From NCBI RefSeq assembly GCF_024437735.1, contig NZ_JANFQO010000002.1, positions 248,001 through 312,000 on the forward strand: DNA of 64,000 bases, read 5' to 3'. Positions 29,633 through 38,919 of this stretch are shown piece by piece. The notes beneath the pieces are model-generated. The model worked only from the letters and a program-made list of their open reading frames with translations. It made no database searches and was not told the origin of the DNA. Position 1 is the stretch's first letter. Every line of letters starts with the position of its first letter. The stretch comes from Tahibacter harae. Lineage in GTDB: Bacteria > Pseudomonadota > Gammaproteobacteria > Xanthomonadales > Rhodanobacteraceae. The position numbers and the translations under genes were made by a program.

Positions 29633-30886
29633 ATGGACGACGTCGGTGCGCAACAGCTGTTCGGCCTGATCGCTGCACTGGGCGGCGGCCTGCTGGTCGG
29701 CGTGGGACGCGAGCGCGAGAAGGCGGCCAGGCCCGAGCGCGAACCCGCCGGCGTGCGCAGCTTCACCGTCGCCGCCCTGGCCGGCGCCGTGGCCATGCTG
29801 CTGGGTCCCGTTGCCCTGGCCGTCGCCGGCGCCGGCGTGATCGCGATGGTGGTGACCTCGTACTGGCACAGCGTGGAACACGATCCGGGCGTGGTCACCG
29901 AACTGGCCCTGCTCGCCACCTTCCTGCTGGGCGCCCTGGCGCAGAACAGTCCGCAGTTCGCTGCCGGCCTGTTCGTCGGCCTGGCCGTGGTGCTGCAGAG
30001 CAAGACCGTGCTGCACCGCTTCACCCGTCAGGTGCTCAGCGAACGCGAACTCAACGACGCGCTGCTGCTGGCCGCCTCGGCCCTGATCGTGCTGCCGCTG
30101 CTGCCGGACCGGGCCGTCGATCCCTGGGCCGTGCTCAATCCGCGCAAGCTGTGGCTGTACGTGGTGCTGGTCATGAGCATCAACGCGCTGGGCTACATCG
30201 CCCTGCGCATCCTCGGCAGCGGCCGCGGCCTGGCCCTGGCCGGCCTGCTGGGCGGCTTCGTCTCCAGCGCGGCGACCATCGCCGGCATGGGCCAGCGCGC
30301 CAATGCGGATGCGCGTCTGCTGCCGGGCTGCGTCGCGGCCGGGCTGCTGTCCTGCGTCGCCACCGTGGTGCAGCTGGCCGCCATCCTGTTCGCGATCGCC
30401 CCGCCCCTGCTGCAGCGCCTGGCCTGGCCGCTGGCCGCAGCCGGCGTGGCGGCAATGCTGGTGGCGGCCTGGTTCGTGTGGCGCGGCCGCGGCCAGGACG
30501 GAACCGGCGACCAGGCCGTGCAGGGCCGGCCGTTTGAACTGCGCCAGGCGCTGCTCTTCGCCGCGGTGATCGCCGGCGCGCTGATCCTGTCGCGCGTGCT
30601 GCAGCATTTCATCGGCGACGGCGGCGTGCTGGCCGCGGCCGCCGCGGCCGGGCTGGCCGACGTGCATGCGGCGGCGATCTCGCTGGGCCAGTTGGTCGGC
30701 ACCGGCAATATCGCCGCCCATGAAGCCGCATGGGCGCTGGCCGCCGCGTTCACCACCAATTCCCTGGTCAAATGCTTCGCCGCCGGCGCAGCCGGCCGCG
30801 CCTACGCGCTGCCGGTGGTGCTGGGCGTGGCGCTGATCAATGCCGCGCTGGTGCTGGCGGTGGTGCTGATGCCGGCGGCGGGCTGA
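29633..30886 (+). CDS. MgtC/SapB N-terminal plus DUF4010 membrane protein
   Basis: 417-residue inner-membrane protein with about 11 hydrophobic helices. The N-terminus GLIAALGGGLLVGVGRER followed by GVRSFTVAALAGA is the MgtC/SapB pattern. The C-terminal two thirds match the DUF4010 layout, with GGFVSSAATIAGMG and a late AAFTTNSLVKC helix. Function in transport or Mg2+-related stress is suggested by family only. The ATG at 29633 is chosen because the protein begins at the conserved helix; the ribosome binding site is weak. A TAGTAT at 29596-29601 may be its -10 element. Confidence 0.85.
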   Translation: MDDVGAQQLFGLIAALGGGLLVGVGREREKAARPEREPAGVRSFTVAALAGAVAMLLGPVALAVAGAGVIAMVVTSYWHSVEHDPGVVTELALLATFLLGALAQNSPQFAAGLFVGLAVVLQSKTVLHRFTRQVLSERELNDALLLAASALIVLPLLPDRAVDPWAVLNPRKLWLYVVLVMSINALGYIALRILGSGRGLALAGLLGGFVSSAATIAGMGQRANADARLLPGCVAAGLLSCVATVVQLAAILFAIAPPLLQRLAWPLAAAGVAAMLVAAWFVWRGRGQDGTGDQAVQGRPFELRQALLFAAVIAGALILSRVLQHFIGDGGVLAAAAAAGLADVHAAAISLGQLVGTGNIAAHEAAWALAAAFTTNSLVKCFAAGAAGRAYALPVVLGVALINAALVLAVVLMPAAG

Positions 30887-31036
30887 ATCGGCAGAGCCGC
30901 AGCGGCGGCGGCGGCCTGCATAACGGGCACGGCTCAAACCATTCCGGCGGTCGCCGCGTGATTTGTTGCATCATCGACGATCGTGCTCCGGCGGAAACGA
31001 ACGCCGGGCGTGCCAAAGTTTCCTCCGGGAGTCCGT

Positions 31037-32263
31037 ATGCCAAGCCTGCTGCAATGGTTCGAGGACTGGCGCCGCCGCCGCTTCGCCCGCCGCCTCATCG
31101 CCGAACTCGCCGGCGCCGGAATGCCGGGCTGGCGCCTGGACGAAGCCGAGGACCAGCTGGTCCACCCTTCGTCCCTGCAAGTCAATCTGGGCAACATCCG
31201 CAAGGAGTACCACAACGCCGGCTTTGCCCAGCGGCGCCAGCTGCTGCGGAAATACATCGCCATTGCACGCCAGCTGGAAGTCCGTCCGCAGAAACTGTGG
31301 CCGCTGGCCGCGCCGCGGATCTATCCGGTGGTGCGCTCGGCCTACCTCGCCGCCCTGTTCGAACTGGAATTGCGCAGCACAGGGAAAACGCCGCGCGCGG
31401 AGCTGAGCTGGCCGCTGGCCGGCGACCTCTGCGTGCAGCTGGTCTACGATTTCGGCGAGCACCTGAGCTATGTCGACCGCGAACTGGCCGGGACCTGGGG
31501 ACAGTCCGACGCACAACTGCGCGAGACTGCGCTGGCCAATCTGGCCACCCTGCCGCGTGCGAGCTGGGTGCAGCGCGACGACGGCGTATACCAGCTCGCG
31601 TCCGAGGCCTCGTACGAAGAATCGCTGATGCTGCTGCCGCGCGTCATTGCGGCGCTGCCGTTCGCCGACCCGGTCTGCATCGCCAGCAATCGCGGCGTGC
31701 TGCTGGCCGCCGACGGCGCATCGCCGCGGGCGATGCTGGCCCTGATTGCCGCGGCGGCCGAAGCGCGCGAGACCCTGCCCTGGCCGCTGTCCTTCCTGCC
31801 CTGCCGGCGCCGCGGCGAGGAATGGCAGGCCCTGGATGCCGCGGACCCGGCGCTGCCTCCGCCCGTGGGCGAAGCCCTGGGCAACCTGCGCCGGCAGGCC
31901 CTGATCGGTTGCTACGCCAGCCAGAAGCCGCTGCTGGACGCCCTGCACGAACACACCGGCGAGGACGTCTTCGTGGCCAACATGCAGCTGCTGGAGCTGC
32001 GCGAACAGCCCGGGCAGCAGCAGAGCTGGTGCGTCTGGACGCGCGGCGTGCCCACCCTGCTGCCGCAGACCGACCTGGTCGCGCTGAACCGGGATGCGGA
32101 CGGCGCCGGGAACGATTTCGTGCTGGTGTCCCGGGACAAGCTCGCTCCCCTGCTGCAGCAGTACGGAACGACGCCGCCGCTGCTGCCGCCGCGCGTGCGG
32201 GTCACTGGATTTCCCGACGACGAGCAATGGCAGGCGCTGCAGGCATTGCGCTGGAATGGCTGA
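31037..32263 (+). CDS. DUF1444-like (YtpQ-type) cytoplasmic protein
   Basis: 408 residues, no signal peptide or membrane helix. The N-terminal half (a basic start, then NLGNIRKEY and RQLLRKYI) and the C-terminal half (LLPQTDLVALNRD, FVLVSRDKL) resemble DUF1444 proteins such as YtpQ, whose function is unknown. GGGA lies a few bases before the ATG. It is followed after 72 bp by a GNAT gene on the same strand. I can support the family only moderately and no activity. Confidence 0.65.
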   Translation: MPSLLQWFEDWRRRRFARRLIAELAGAGMPGWRLDEAEDQLVHPSSLQVNLGNIRKEYHNAGFAQRRQLLRKYIAIARQLEVRPQKLWPLAAPRIYPVVRSAYLAALFELELRSTGKTPRAELSWPLAGDLCVQLVYDFGEHLSYVDRELAGTWGQSDAQLRETALANLATLPRASWVQRDDGVYQLASEASYEESLMLLPRVIAALPFADPVCIASNRGVLLAADGASPRAMLALIAAAAEARETLPWPLSFLPCRRRGEEWQALDAADPALPPPVGEALGNLRRQALIGCYASQKPLLDALHEHTGEDVFVANMQLLELREQPGQQQSWCVWTRGVPTLLPQTDLVALNRDADGAGNDFVLVSRDKLAPLLQQYGTTPPLLPPRVRVTGFPDDEQWQALQALRWNG

Positions 32264-32335
32264 AATGCCAGGCCGCCGATGCTGCAACAGGCCCGCGCCC
32301 GCCACGCCCCGCAACTCCTGGTCATTTTTAAACAG

Positions 32336-32836
32336 ATGAGCAAAATACACATTGCACCTATCGAGGACATCGCCGGTCTCGCCGAAGTCCGCGTGCTGTT
32401 CGAGGAATACGCCGCCAGCCTCGGCATCGACCTGGATTTCCAGGGCTTCCCGCAGGAACTCGCCGGCCTGCCCGGCGCCTATGCCGCTCCCGGCGGCACG
32501 CTGCTGCTGGCGCGGCTGGACGGCGCGGCCGTGGGCTGCGTCGCGGTGCGGCCGCTGCAGCAGCCGGCGGTGGCCGAACTCAAGCGCCTGTACGTGCGCG
32601 AGGCCGGCCGCGGTCACGGACTGGGCCTGGCACTGAGCGAAGCGGCCATCGCCTTCGCCCGCGGCGCCGGCTATGCCAGCCTGCGCCTGGATACCCTGCC
32701 CGACATGCACGCCGCGCGCCGCCTTTATGCCGGCCTGGGTTTCCGCGAGATCGCGCCGTACCGGCATAACCCGGTCGCGGGCACGTCCTATCTGGAACTG
32801 GACCTGCGCGCGGCGCCCGCGCCTAAGCCGGGCTGA
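32336..32836 (+). CDS. GNAT-family N-acetyltransferase
   Basis: 166 residues. The acetyl-CoA-binding segment [18 protein letters not shown] (the R/QxxGxG/A motif) at about 95-112 is preceded by ELKRLYVRE and followed by [13 protein letters not shown]. This is the standard GNAT core, which moves an acetyl group from acetyl-CoA to a small molecule or protein amine. The start at 32336 ([11 protein letters not shown]) is preferred over an in-frame upstream ATG because the fold begins here. Its 3' end overlaps the convergent LysR gene by 14 bp. Confidence 0.88.
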   Translation: MSKIHIAPIEDIAGLAEVRVLFEEYAASLGIDLDFQGFPQELAGLPGAYAAPGGTLLLARLDGAAVGCVAVRPLQQPAVAELKRLYVREAGRGHGLGLALSEAAIAFARGAGYASLRLDTLPDMHAARRLYAGLGFREIAPYRHNPVAGTSYLELDLRAAPAPKPG

Positions 32837-33710
32837 GGAAACGCGCCGCCGCCTCGGCCAGATGCCGGAAAACGACCGCGACGCGGCGGACCTTGCGCAG
32901 GCTCTCCGGCATCGCCAGCCACAGTTCCCGCTCGAAACCGAAGCCGTCCTGCAGCACCGGCACCAGCCCGTGGCGCCGCGCGATCGGCGCGTGGCAGGGG
33001 CCTATGCCCAGGCCGGCCTTCACCGCCGCGAGCTGAGCGAGATGGCTGTCGGCGCGCAGTCCGGCCTGCCCCTGGGTGCCGGGATGGCCGTGCGCCGCCA
33101 GCACGGCCAGGTCCTTTGCGGCGCGGTCCGGAATAATCAGCGGCCACTCGCCCAGCGCCGCCAGCACCGGCGGCGCGCCCAGGCGTCCGATCAGCGCCGG
33201 CGCGGCGTACAGGCCGATCCGGCTGCTGCCCACGCGCCGGGCGATCAGGGCCTCGTGTTCGGGGCGCGCGCTGCGCAGGGCGATATCGGCCTCGTGCTCG
33301 ATCAGGTCTTCCAGCCGGTCCGACAGCGACAGCTCCAGCTCCAGGGCGGCATGGCGTTCGCGCAGGGGCGCCAGCAGCAGCGGCAGCAACTCCACGCCGA
33401 GCAGTTCGCTGCTGGTCACGCGCACGCGGCCGGCCAGGGCCGCGGCATCGGCACTGGCACCGCGCTGGAACGCCAGCGCGGCGCGTTCCATCGCTTCCAG
33501 GTGCGGGCGCAGCTCCAGCGCCTGCTGGGTCGGCACGACCGCGGCAGCGCTGCGGTTGAACAGGACCAGGCCCAGGGCCGCCTCCAGCGCTTCGATGCGG
33601 CGCCGCACCGTGGGCTGGCTCAGCGCCAGCGCGCGCGCCGCACCCAGCAGGCTGCCCTCGCGCAGTACGGCGAGCAAGGTGCGCTGATCGTCCCAGTCGG
33701 GGCTGCTCAT
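32823..33710 (-). CDS. LysR-family transcriptional regulator
   Basis: 295 residues. The N-terminal winged HTH (about 5-65, with [20 protein letters not shown]) is followed by a type-2 periplasmic-binding-like effector domain. It is divergent from the cupin gene at 33806, and the 95-bp spacer likely holds sites for both. An ATG at 33710 is taken as start; a TTG three codons upstream is possible. No clear ribosome binding site. Confidence 0.88.
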   Translation of the reverse strand: MSSPDWDDQRTLLAVLREGSLLGAARALALSQPTVRRRIEALEAALGLVLFNRSAAAVVPTQQALELRPHLEAMERAALAFQRGASADAAALAGRVRVTSSELLGVELLPLLLAPLRERHAALELELSLSDRLEDLIEHEADIALRSARPEHEALIARRVGSSRIGLYAAPALIGRLGAPPVLAALGEWPLIIPDRAAKDLAVLAAHGHPGTQGQAGLRADSHLAQLAAVKAGLGIGPCHAPIARRHGLVPVLQDGFGFERELWLAMPESLRKVRRVAVVFRHLAEAAARFLSPA

Positions 33711-33805
33711 ACTGATCAAATCTGTCTAGTCACCCGACGGAGACCGATAATTTCATTTCACCGGCCCGCCCGGCAACATCGCGGCCTTCCCACCGAGCGA
33801 CCACC

Positions 33806-34315
33806 ATGCGCCCCATCATCAACCTTGCCGATACCGAACCCGCCCCGCTGCCGCCGCCCTACGCCCCGACTGGCGCCGCCGCCGAACACTACGCCCCGCG
33901 CGTAGCCCGGCTGGGCAGCCTGCTCGGCAGCCACCGGCTCGGTGCCAATCTGGTCGCGCTGGCGCCGGGCAAGCGCGCTTTTCCGTTCCATTCGCACCGC
34001 GCCAGCGACGAGGTCTTCTACGTGCTGGAAGGCGCCGGCGAACTGCGCCACGGCGAACACACGTATCCAATCCGCGCCGGCGATTTCATCGCCTGTCCCG
34101 CGGGCGGGCCGGAGACGGCGCACCAGATCCATAACTCGGGCAGCGTCGAGCTGCGCTACCTGGCCATAGGCACGAATGCTTCGCCGGATATCGTCGAATA
34201 CCCGGACACGCAGCAGTTCCGCGCGCAGGCCGGCGTGCCGGGCGAGGCAGGCTTCGAGTTCCTGGGACGGCTGGACCGGCGCGGCGATTACTGGGCGCTG
34301 GCGGAGGAAAGCTGA
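33806..34315 (+). CDS. Cupin-domain protein
   Basis: 169 residues, a single small beta-barrel cupin. Metal-binding motif 1 is FHSHRASDEVFYVLEGAGEL (His, His and Glu at about 62-72), and motif 2 is AGDFIACPAGGPETAHQI with the last His. The probable metal is Mn, Fe or Zn; reaction unknown. It is divergently transcribed from the LysR regulator, which is its likely controller. A GATAAT at 33747-33752 could be the -10 box. Confidence 0.88.
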   Translation: MRPIINLADTEPAPLPPPYAPTGAAAEHYAPRVARLGSLLGSHRLGANLVALAPGKRAFPFHSHRASDEVFYVLEGAGELRHGEHTYPIRAGDFIACPAGGPETAHQIHNSGSVELRYLAIGTNASPDIVEYPDTQQFRAQAGVPGEAGFEFLGRLDRRGDYWALAEES

Positions 34316-34462
34316 ACCGGCCAATGCAAGCCGCCCGGCCTGGGGCGGTACAACGCGCCGATCGGCCCGCCTCCCAGCTTGAATTATCCGCCGAAAATTC
34401 AACGCGGCCCGCGAACGTCAAGCCAGTCGCACCTTGCTTAAATCCCGCCTCACAACCGCCCT

Positions 34463-34492
34463 GCTCCCGGAGCGCGTCCTGCGCCTGGGAGC
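34463..34492. terminator. Hairpin between convergent cupin and thioredoxin genes
   Basis: GCTCCC (34463-34468) pairs with GGGAGC (34487-34492), with an inner GCGC/GCGC pairing. No T run follows. It lies just downstream of the thioredoxin stop and is likely a transcription end signal. A second inverted repeat, TTGAATT/AATTCAA, occurs at about 34378-34401. Confidence 0.4.
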
Positions 34493-34512
34493 GGGCGCCT
34501 GTCGAACGTGAA

Positions 34513-34965
34513 TCAGACAGCGCGCAGCTGCATCCCCACCCAGCGCAGGATATCCGCCGCCGGCATCGCGCCGGACTGCCGCGCGATCTCGCGGCCGCCC
34601 ACGAACAGCGCCAGCGTGGGAATGCTGCGGATATTGAAGCGCGCGCCCAGGCCGGGTTCGGCTTCGGTATCGACCTTGGCCGCATGCACGCGCGGCTCCA
34701 GCTCGCGCGCGGCGGCGGCATAGGCCGGCGCCATGCTCAGGCAGGGCCCGCACCAAGGCGCCCAGAAATCCACCAGCAAAGGCAATTGCGCGCGGCCGGC
34801 GTGGACGTCGAAATTCGCCTGGGTCAGCGCGAACGGCGCGCCGCTGAACAGGGGCTGCTTGCACTGGCCGCAGGCCGGCCGGTCGGCCAGGCGCTGCGCC
34901 GGAAGGCGGTTGAGCTTGTGGCAGTGCGGACAGGCGATCAGCAGGGCGTCGGCGGTGGCGGTCAT
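34513..34965 (-). CDS. trxC: Thioredoxin 2 (zinc-containing thioredoxin)
   Basis: 150 residues: an N-terminal zinc-ribbon with CPHC (12-15) and CGQC (31-34), then a thioredoxin fold with the active site WCGPC (70-74) and the cis-proline in RSIPTL. Size and layout match TrxC, a cytosolic disulfide reductase induced by oxidative stress in enterobacteria. It is convergent with the cupin gene and seems to be a single-gene unit. Confidence 0.93.
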   Translation of the reverse strand: MTATADALLIACPHCHKLNRLPAQRLADRPACGQCKQPLFSGAPFALTQANFDVHAGRAQLPLLVDFWAPWCGPCLSMAPAYAAAARELEPRVHAAKVDTEAEPGLGARFNIRSIPTLALFVGGREIARQSGAMPAADILRWVGMQLRAV

Positions 34966-35031
34966 GGGGAACCTGGAGGACGGAAGATGGCGGCAATGCT
35001 GCAGAACCAGGTGTAGGCGCGCGCAGGCAGT

Positions 35032-35697
35032 TCAAGCCGGCCTGGCCGCAGCTTTGCGCCGCGCCGGCGGCGCGGCCACGCGGCCGGACAGCAGCAGTTC
35101 CACCGCCAGCGCGGCGTCGGCCAGGTCCACGCGCTGGTCGCTGATGGCCTCGGCATAGAGGAAGGATTCGCACAGGCGCACGACCAGATAGGCCAGCGTA
35201 TTCGCCTCTATCGGCAGTTGCAGCGCGCCGCGCGCGGCTTCGGATTCCAGCAGCTCGCGCACGCGGGCGATGGCGCGCGCCTGTACCGGGCCCTGCTTGG
35301 AGGTGAGCAGGCGCAGCGCCTGTTCCGTGTCCTCGCGCAGGAAGCGGCGCAGCGGCGCGGAACGCACGATGGAGCGCATGGCGCTGGCGCAGATTGCGCC
35401 GACCCGGGCCGGACCGTGGCCCTGGCCGCGCTGCGCCGCCGCGGCGCGGCGCATCTGCGCATCGCACTGGGCCCAGAGGATTTCCCCCAGCAGCGCGTCG
35501 CGGCTGCCCACCCAGCGGAACGCGGTGGCGCGGCCTATGCCCAGCTCGGCCGCCAGCGCGCCCACGTCGATGCGCCCGCCCTGGCGCCAGCGCCGCTGGG
35601 CCAGCCCGAACAGATCCAGCGGGCCGGCGCGCGGCGCCGGGGCGGCGGCCAGGGCCTGGGCCAGGCGGGTGGACTTGCGGGCGGATGCGGACGGCAT
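35032..35697 (-). CDS. TetR-family regulator (QsdR-like)
   Basis: 221 residues. The N-terminal HTH includes IDVGALAAELGIGRATAFRW at about 45-64, followed by an all-helical ligand domain. The sequence resembles the QsdR-type branch of TetR regulators that sit beside fatty-acid genes. Start 35697 is chosen because a TATGAT (35704-35709, minus strand) lies exactly where a -10 box would give an mRNA beginning at the ATG, so the transcript may be leaderless. The perfect palindrome at 35734-35761 lies in the shared promoter region and is the obvious operator for this protein and the divergent acyl-CoA dehydrogenase. Confidence 0.87.
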   Translation of the reverse strand: MPSASARKSTRLAQALAAAPAPRAGPLDLFGLAQRRWRQGGRIDVGALAAELGIGRATAFRWVGSRDALLGEILWAQCDAQMRRAAAAQRGQGHGPARVGAICASAMRSIVRSAPLRRFLREDTEQALRLLTSKQGPVQARAIARVRELLESEAARGALQLPIEANTLAYLVVRLCESFLYAEAISDQRVDLADAALAVELLLSGRVAAPPARRKAAARPA

Positions 35698-35723
35698 GGC
35701 CGGATCATAGTCAGCGGCGCCGA

Positions 35724-35753
35724 TTGACGCCAGATGAGTCATTGCAGTATCAA
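35724..35753 (+). promoter_or_regulatory. Predicted promoter of the large acyl-CoA dehydrogenase gene
   Basis: TTGACG (35724-35729) and TATCAA (35748-35753) are separated by 18 bp. The -10 box and spacer are covered by the palindrome that follows, so binding there would block RNA polymerase. Confidence 0.6.
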
Positions 35754-35761
35754 TGACTCAT
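35734..35761. promoter_or_regulatory. Perfect 28-bp palindromic operator
   Basis: ATGAGTCATTG, six-base spacer CAGTAT, CAATGACTCAT: perfect 11-bp arms. It sits between the divergent TetR gene and the acyl-CoA dehydrogenase gene and overlaps the dehydrogenase promoter. Size and symmetry are those of a TetR-family operator. Confidence 0.85.
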
Positions 35762-35782
35762 TCCCGACCACGGCGCCGCGCC

Positions 35783-37579
35783 ATGCAGACCAGCCAGATC
35801 ATCGACCGCCGCCACCTCGATTTCCTGCTGCACGATGTGCTCGACGTGACTGCGCTGTGCCGCTATCCGCGCTTCGCCGAGCACGGCCGCGAGACCTTCA
35901 CCGCCGCGCTGGACCTGGCCCAGCAGATCGCGCTGGAAAAATTCCTGCCGCACAACCGCAAGGGCGACCTGGTCGAGCCGCAGATGATCGACGGCAAGGT
36001 GCAGTTGATCGCCGAGATCGGCGAGGCCGTGAGTGCCTTCTGCGAGGCTGGCTTCATGGCGGCACTGGCCGACGGCGGCCGCGGCGGCATGCAGCTGCCC
36101 TTCGTCGTCACCGCCGCCTGCGACGGCCTGTTCTGCACCGCCAATCCCGGCACCATCGCCTACCCCACCCTGGCCCGCGCCGCGGCCAACCTGCTGGAGG
36201 TCTACGCCAGCGAGGAACAGAAGCGGCTGTACATGCAGCCCATCCTCGACGGGCGCTATTTCGGCACCATGTGCCTGTCCGAGCCCCAGGCCGGCTCGTC
36301 CCTGGCCGACCTGAAGACCAGCGCGCGCCTCCAGGCCGACGGCAGCTACCGCATCAGCGGTGCGAAAATGTGGATCTCCGCCGGCGACCACGAGCTGGGC
36401 GAGAACATCGTCCACCTGGTGCTGGCACGCATCGAAGGCGCGCCGGCCGGCGTGCGCGGCATCAGCCTGTTCATCGTGCCGCGCTGGCGCGTCAATGCCG
36501 ACGGCACGCGCGGCGCGCGCAACGACGTGCGCCTGGCCGGGCTGAACCACAAGATGGGCCAGCGCGCCAGCGTCAACACGTTCCTCAAGTTCGGCGAGAA
36601 CGGCGACTGCGCCGGCTATCTGGTCGGCCAGCCCCACCAGGGCCTGGCGCAGATGTTCCACATGATGAACGAGGAACGCATAGGCGTAGGCCTGAGCGCG
36701 ATACAGCAGGCCGCGGCCAGCTACCAGTACGCGCTGGCCTATGCGCGCGAGCGCCGCCAGGGCCGCCATCCGGACCAGAAAGACCCGGCCACGCCGGCCG
36801 TCGCCCTGGTCGAGCATGCGGATGTGCGGCGCATGCTGCTGCAGCAGAAATGCTATGCCGAAGGCGGCCAGATGCTGGCCTACGACGCCGCCGTGCTGGT
36901 CGACCGCCAGCACGACCCGGATGCGGCCGTGCGCGAACAGAGCCACCTGCTGCTGGAACTGTTGACGCCCATCGTCAAAGCCTGGAATTCCGACTACGCC
37001 CTGCGCGCCAATGATCTGGCGATACAGGTGTTCGGCGGCTACGGCTATACCCGCGACTATCCGGTGGAGCAGTGCTACCGCGACAACCGCATCAACCCCA
37101 TCCACGAAGGCACCAACGGCATACAGGCGCTGGACCTGCTCGGCCGCAAGGCCCTGCTCGACAACGGCGAGGCCCTGCGCATACTGCTGCAGCGCATCGC
37201 GGCAACCTGTGCCGAAGCCGCCGCGGATGCGGAACTCGCCGGCCTGGCCGTGCAATTGAGCGATGCCGCAAACCTGGTGCGCGACACCACCCAGGCCGCC
37301 GCCAAACGCATGGCAGCCGGTGCAGTGCGCGAGGTACTGGCCAATGCGGCGCACTACCTGCACCTGCTGGGCCATGTCGTCGTCGCCTGGGGCTGGCTGC
37401 GCATGGCCCTGGCCGCACGCCGCGCATTGGCCGCCGGCGGCGATGCCGATTTCCACACGGGCAAGGTACAGGCCTGCCGCTTCTTCTTCGCCACCGAATT
37501 GCCGCAGGTCGCGCTGTCGGCGCGGCTGGTGGCCGGGGCGGATGACAGTGCGTATGCGATGCGGGACAGCTGGTTCTGA
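35783..37579 (+). CDS. Large acyl-CoA dehydrogenase, DmdC-like family
   Basis: 598 residues, about 200 more than ordinary acyl-CoA dehydrogenases because of a C-terminal extra domain, as in the 3-methylmercaptopropionyl-CoA dehydrogenase (DmdC)/AcdB-like group. Seen: MCLSEPQAGSSLADLKTSA (flavin/substrate site), WISAGDHE, and IHEGTNGIQALDLLGRK, where the Glu is the expected catalytic base. It oxidises an acyl-CoA with FAD; in this group substrates range from methylthiopropionyl-CoA to long-chain acyl-CoA and are not predictable here. It is controlled, very likely, by the divergent TetR protein via the 28-bp palindrome that covers its promoter. ATG 35783 is preferred over the ATG at 35753, which lies inside the -10/operator. 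Confidence 0.9.
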   Translation: MQTSQIIDRRHLDFLLHDVLDVTALCRYPRFAEHGRETFTAALDLAQQIALEKFLPHNRKGDLVEPQMIDGKVQLIAEIGEAVSAFCEAGFMAALADGGRGGMQLPFVVTAACDGLFCTANPGTIAYPTLARAAANLLEVYASEEQKRLYMQPILDGRYFGTMCLSEPQAGSSLADLKTSARLQADGSYRISGAKMWISAGDHELGENIVHLVLARIEGAPAGVRGISLFIVPRWRVNADGTRGARNDVRLAGLNHKMGQRASVNTFLKFGENGDCAGYLVGQPHQGLAQMFHMMNEERIGVGLSAIQQAAASYQYALAYARERRQGRHPDQKDPATPAVALVEHADVRRMLLQQKCYAEGGQMLAYDAAVLVDRQHDPDAAVREQSHLLLELLTPIVKAWNSDYALRANDLAIQVFGGYGYTRDYPVEQCYRDNRINPIHEGTNGIQALDLLGRKALLDNGEALRILLQRIAATCAEAAADAELAGLAVQLSDAANLVRDTTQAAAKRMAAGAVREVLANAAHYLHLLGHVVVAWGWLRMALAARRALAAGGDADFHTGKVQACRFFFATELPQVALSARLVAGADDSAYAMRDSWF

Positions 37580-37863
37580 AGCGGCGATTGCCGCCGTCCT
37601 GCGTTCGCATCCGCACAAAACGCTGTTTCAATACTGCTTTCCAGCGGGCGCATCCGGACACGCCAGAGCGCCCTGCTCCCCGGCCTTGCTTCTTCAGCTC
37701 ATGAAGCAAGGTGCGAATCCCCTGCGCATACGCGGCCACGCCGTCCGGCCCGGCCATGCAACAGCCCGGCGCATGCAGTTGCAATGCCCGCGCGCAGGCA
37801 TTGCAACCGCGACAAAGCCGGCGCCATGCTTGCCGCTTGCCGCCAATCACCCGGAGAGCTGCC
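37580..37863. other. Intergenic spacer before the dienelactone-hydrolase-family gene
   Basis: 284 bp with a short GCGGC-GATT-GCCGC hairpin just after the dehydrogenase stop (about 37582-37596). Nothing else that I can support. Confidence 0.4.
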
Positions 37864-38757
37864 ATGAACCGCAAGACCAGCGCCGATTTCGCCCCGGAAG
37901 TCCTGCAGCATTTCGATGCCTATGTGCATGGCGCGCTCAGCCGCCGCGGCTTTCTTGTTGCGATCGCGCAGTACGCCACCGGAGCGCTGACAGCCGAGCT
38001 GATACTGCAGCAGCTGAGTCCGCAGTTCGCCGCCGCGCAGCAGATCAAGCCCGACGATGGCCGCCTGAAAGCCGTGCGCACGGAATTCCCCTCGCCCGCG
38101 GGCAACGGCAAGGTGCAGGGCTATCTCGTCGAAACGGCCAAGCCGAAAACCAAATCCAGGCCCGGCGCGGTGCTGGTGATCCACGAGAACCGCGGCCTGA
38201 ATCCGCATATCGAGGACATTGCGCGCCGCCTCGCGCTGGAAGGCTTTCTCGTATTCGCGCCGGACGCGCTCGCCCCGCTCGGCGGCTATCCCGGCGACGA
38301 GGACAAGGCGCGCGAACTGTTCGGCCAGCTGGACCAGACCAGGACCCGCGCCGACCTGGTCGCCGCCGCCAAGGGCCTGGCCGCCCTGCCGCAGGGCAAC
38401 GGCAAGCTCGGCGTGGTGGGTTTCTGCTACGGCGGCGGCATGACGAATTACCTCGCCACCCAGCTGCCGGAACTCGATGCCGCCGTGCCCTTCTACGGCC
38501 CGGCGCCGGACCTCAAGGACGTGGCTGCGATCAAGGCCCCGCTACTGCTGCAGTTCGCCGAGAAGGACGACCGCGTCAACGCGACCTGGCCGCCCTACGA
38601 GGCCGCGTTGAAAGAACACGGCAAGAAATTCCAGGCGTATACCTATGCCGGCACCCAGCACGGTTTCAACAACGACACCACGCCGCGCTACGACAAGGAC
38701 GCGGCCAGGCTGGCCTGGGACAGGACGGTGGCGTTTTTCCGCGAGCAACTGGGCTGA
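37864..38757 (+). CDS. Dienelactone hydrolase family protein, probable Tat-exported
   Basis: 297-residue alpha/beta hydrolase of the dienelactone hydrolase family. The nucleophile elbow GFCYGGG has Cys (about residue 187) as in DLH; the acid lies in EKDDRVN and the His in TQHGFNN. An N-terminal extension of some 70 residues carries SRRGFLVAIAQYATGALTA, which looks like a twin-arginine-type signal followed by a hydrophobic stretch. It may therefore act in the periplasm, unlike classical cytosolic DLH. GGAGA lies seven bases before the ATG. Substrate unknown. Confidence 0.87.
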   Translation: MNRKTSADFAPEVLQHFDAYVHGALSRRGFLVAIAQYATGALTAELILQQLSPQFAAAQQIKPDDGRLKAVRTEFPSPAGNGKVQGYLVETAKPKTKSRPGAVLVIHENRGLNPHIEDIARRLALEGFLVFAPDALAPLGGYPGDEDKARELFGQLDQTRTRADLVAAAKGLAALPQGNGKLGVVGFCYGGGMTNYLATQLPELDAAVPFYGPAPDLKDVAAIKAPLLLQFAEKDDRVNATWPPYEAALKEHGKKFQAYTYAGTQHGFNNDTTPRYDKDAARLAWDRTVAFFREQLG

Positions 38758-38780
38758 TCGGCCGTAACGCGCGCGCTGCA

Positions 38781-38810
38781 GCCGGGAGGATCCGTCAGGA
38801 TCCTCCCGGC
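38781..38810. terminator. 13-bp perfect stem-loop between convergent genes
   Basis: GCCGGGAGGATCC (38781-38793), loop GTCA, GGATCCTCCCGGC (38798-38810). A very stable hairpin 24 bp after the DLH-family stop and 110 bp before the end of the convergent hypothetical gene. No T tract follows, so it may work as a bidirectional or Rho-assisted end or as an mRNA-stabilising stem. Confidence 0.6.
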
Positions 38811-38919
38811 GCATCCGCCGTGCGGCTTTGGCGTTTGCCCGATGCCCGAACCGGCTTGCTCTCGGAAACGGCATCCACCAGCGCTCGCCACATCCCCCCA
38901 GCGATGCCGCGAAATACCC

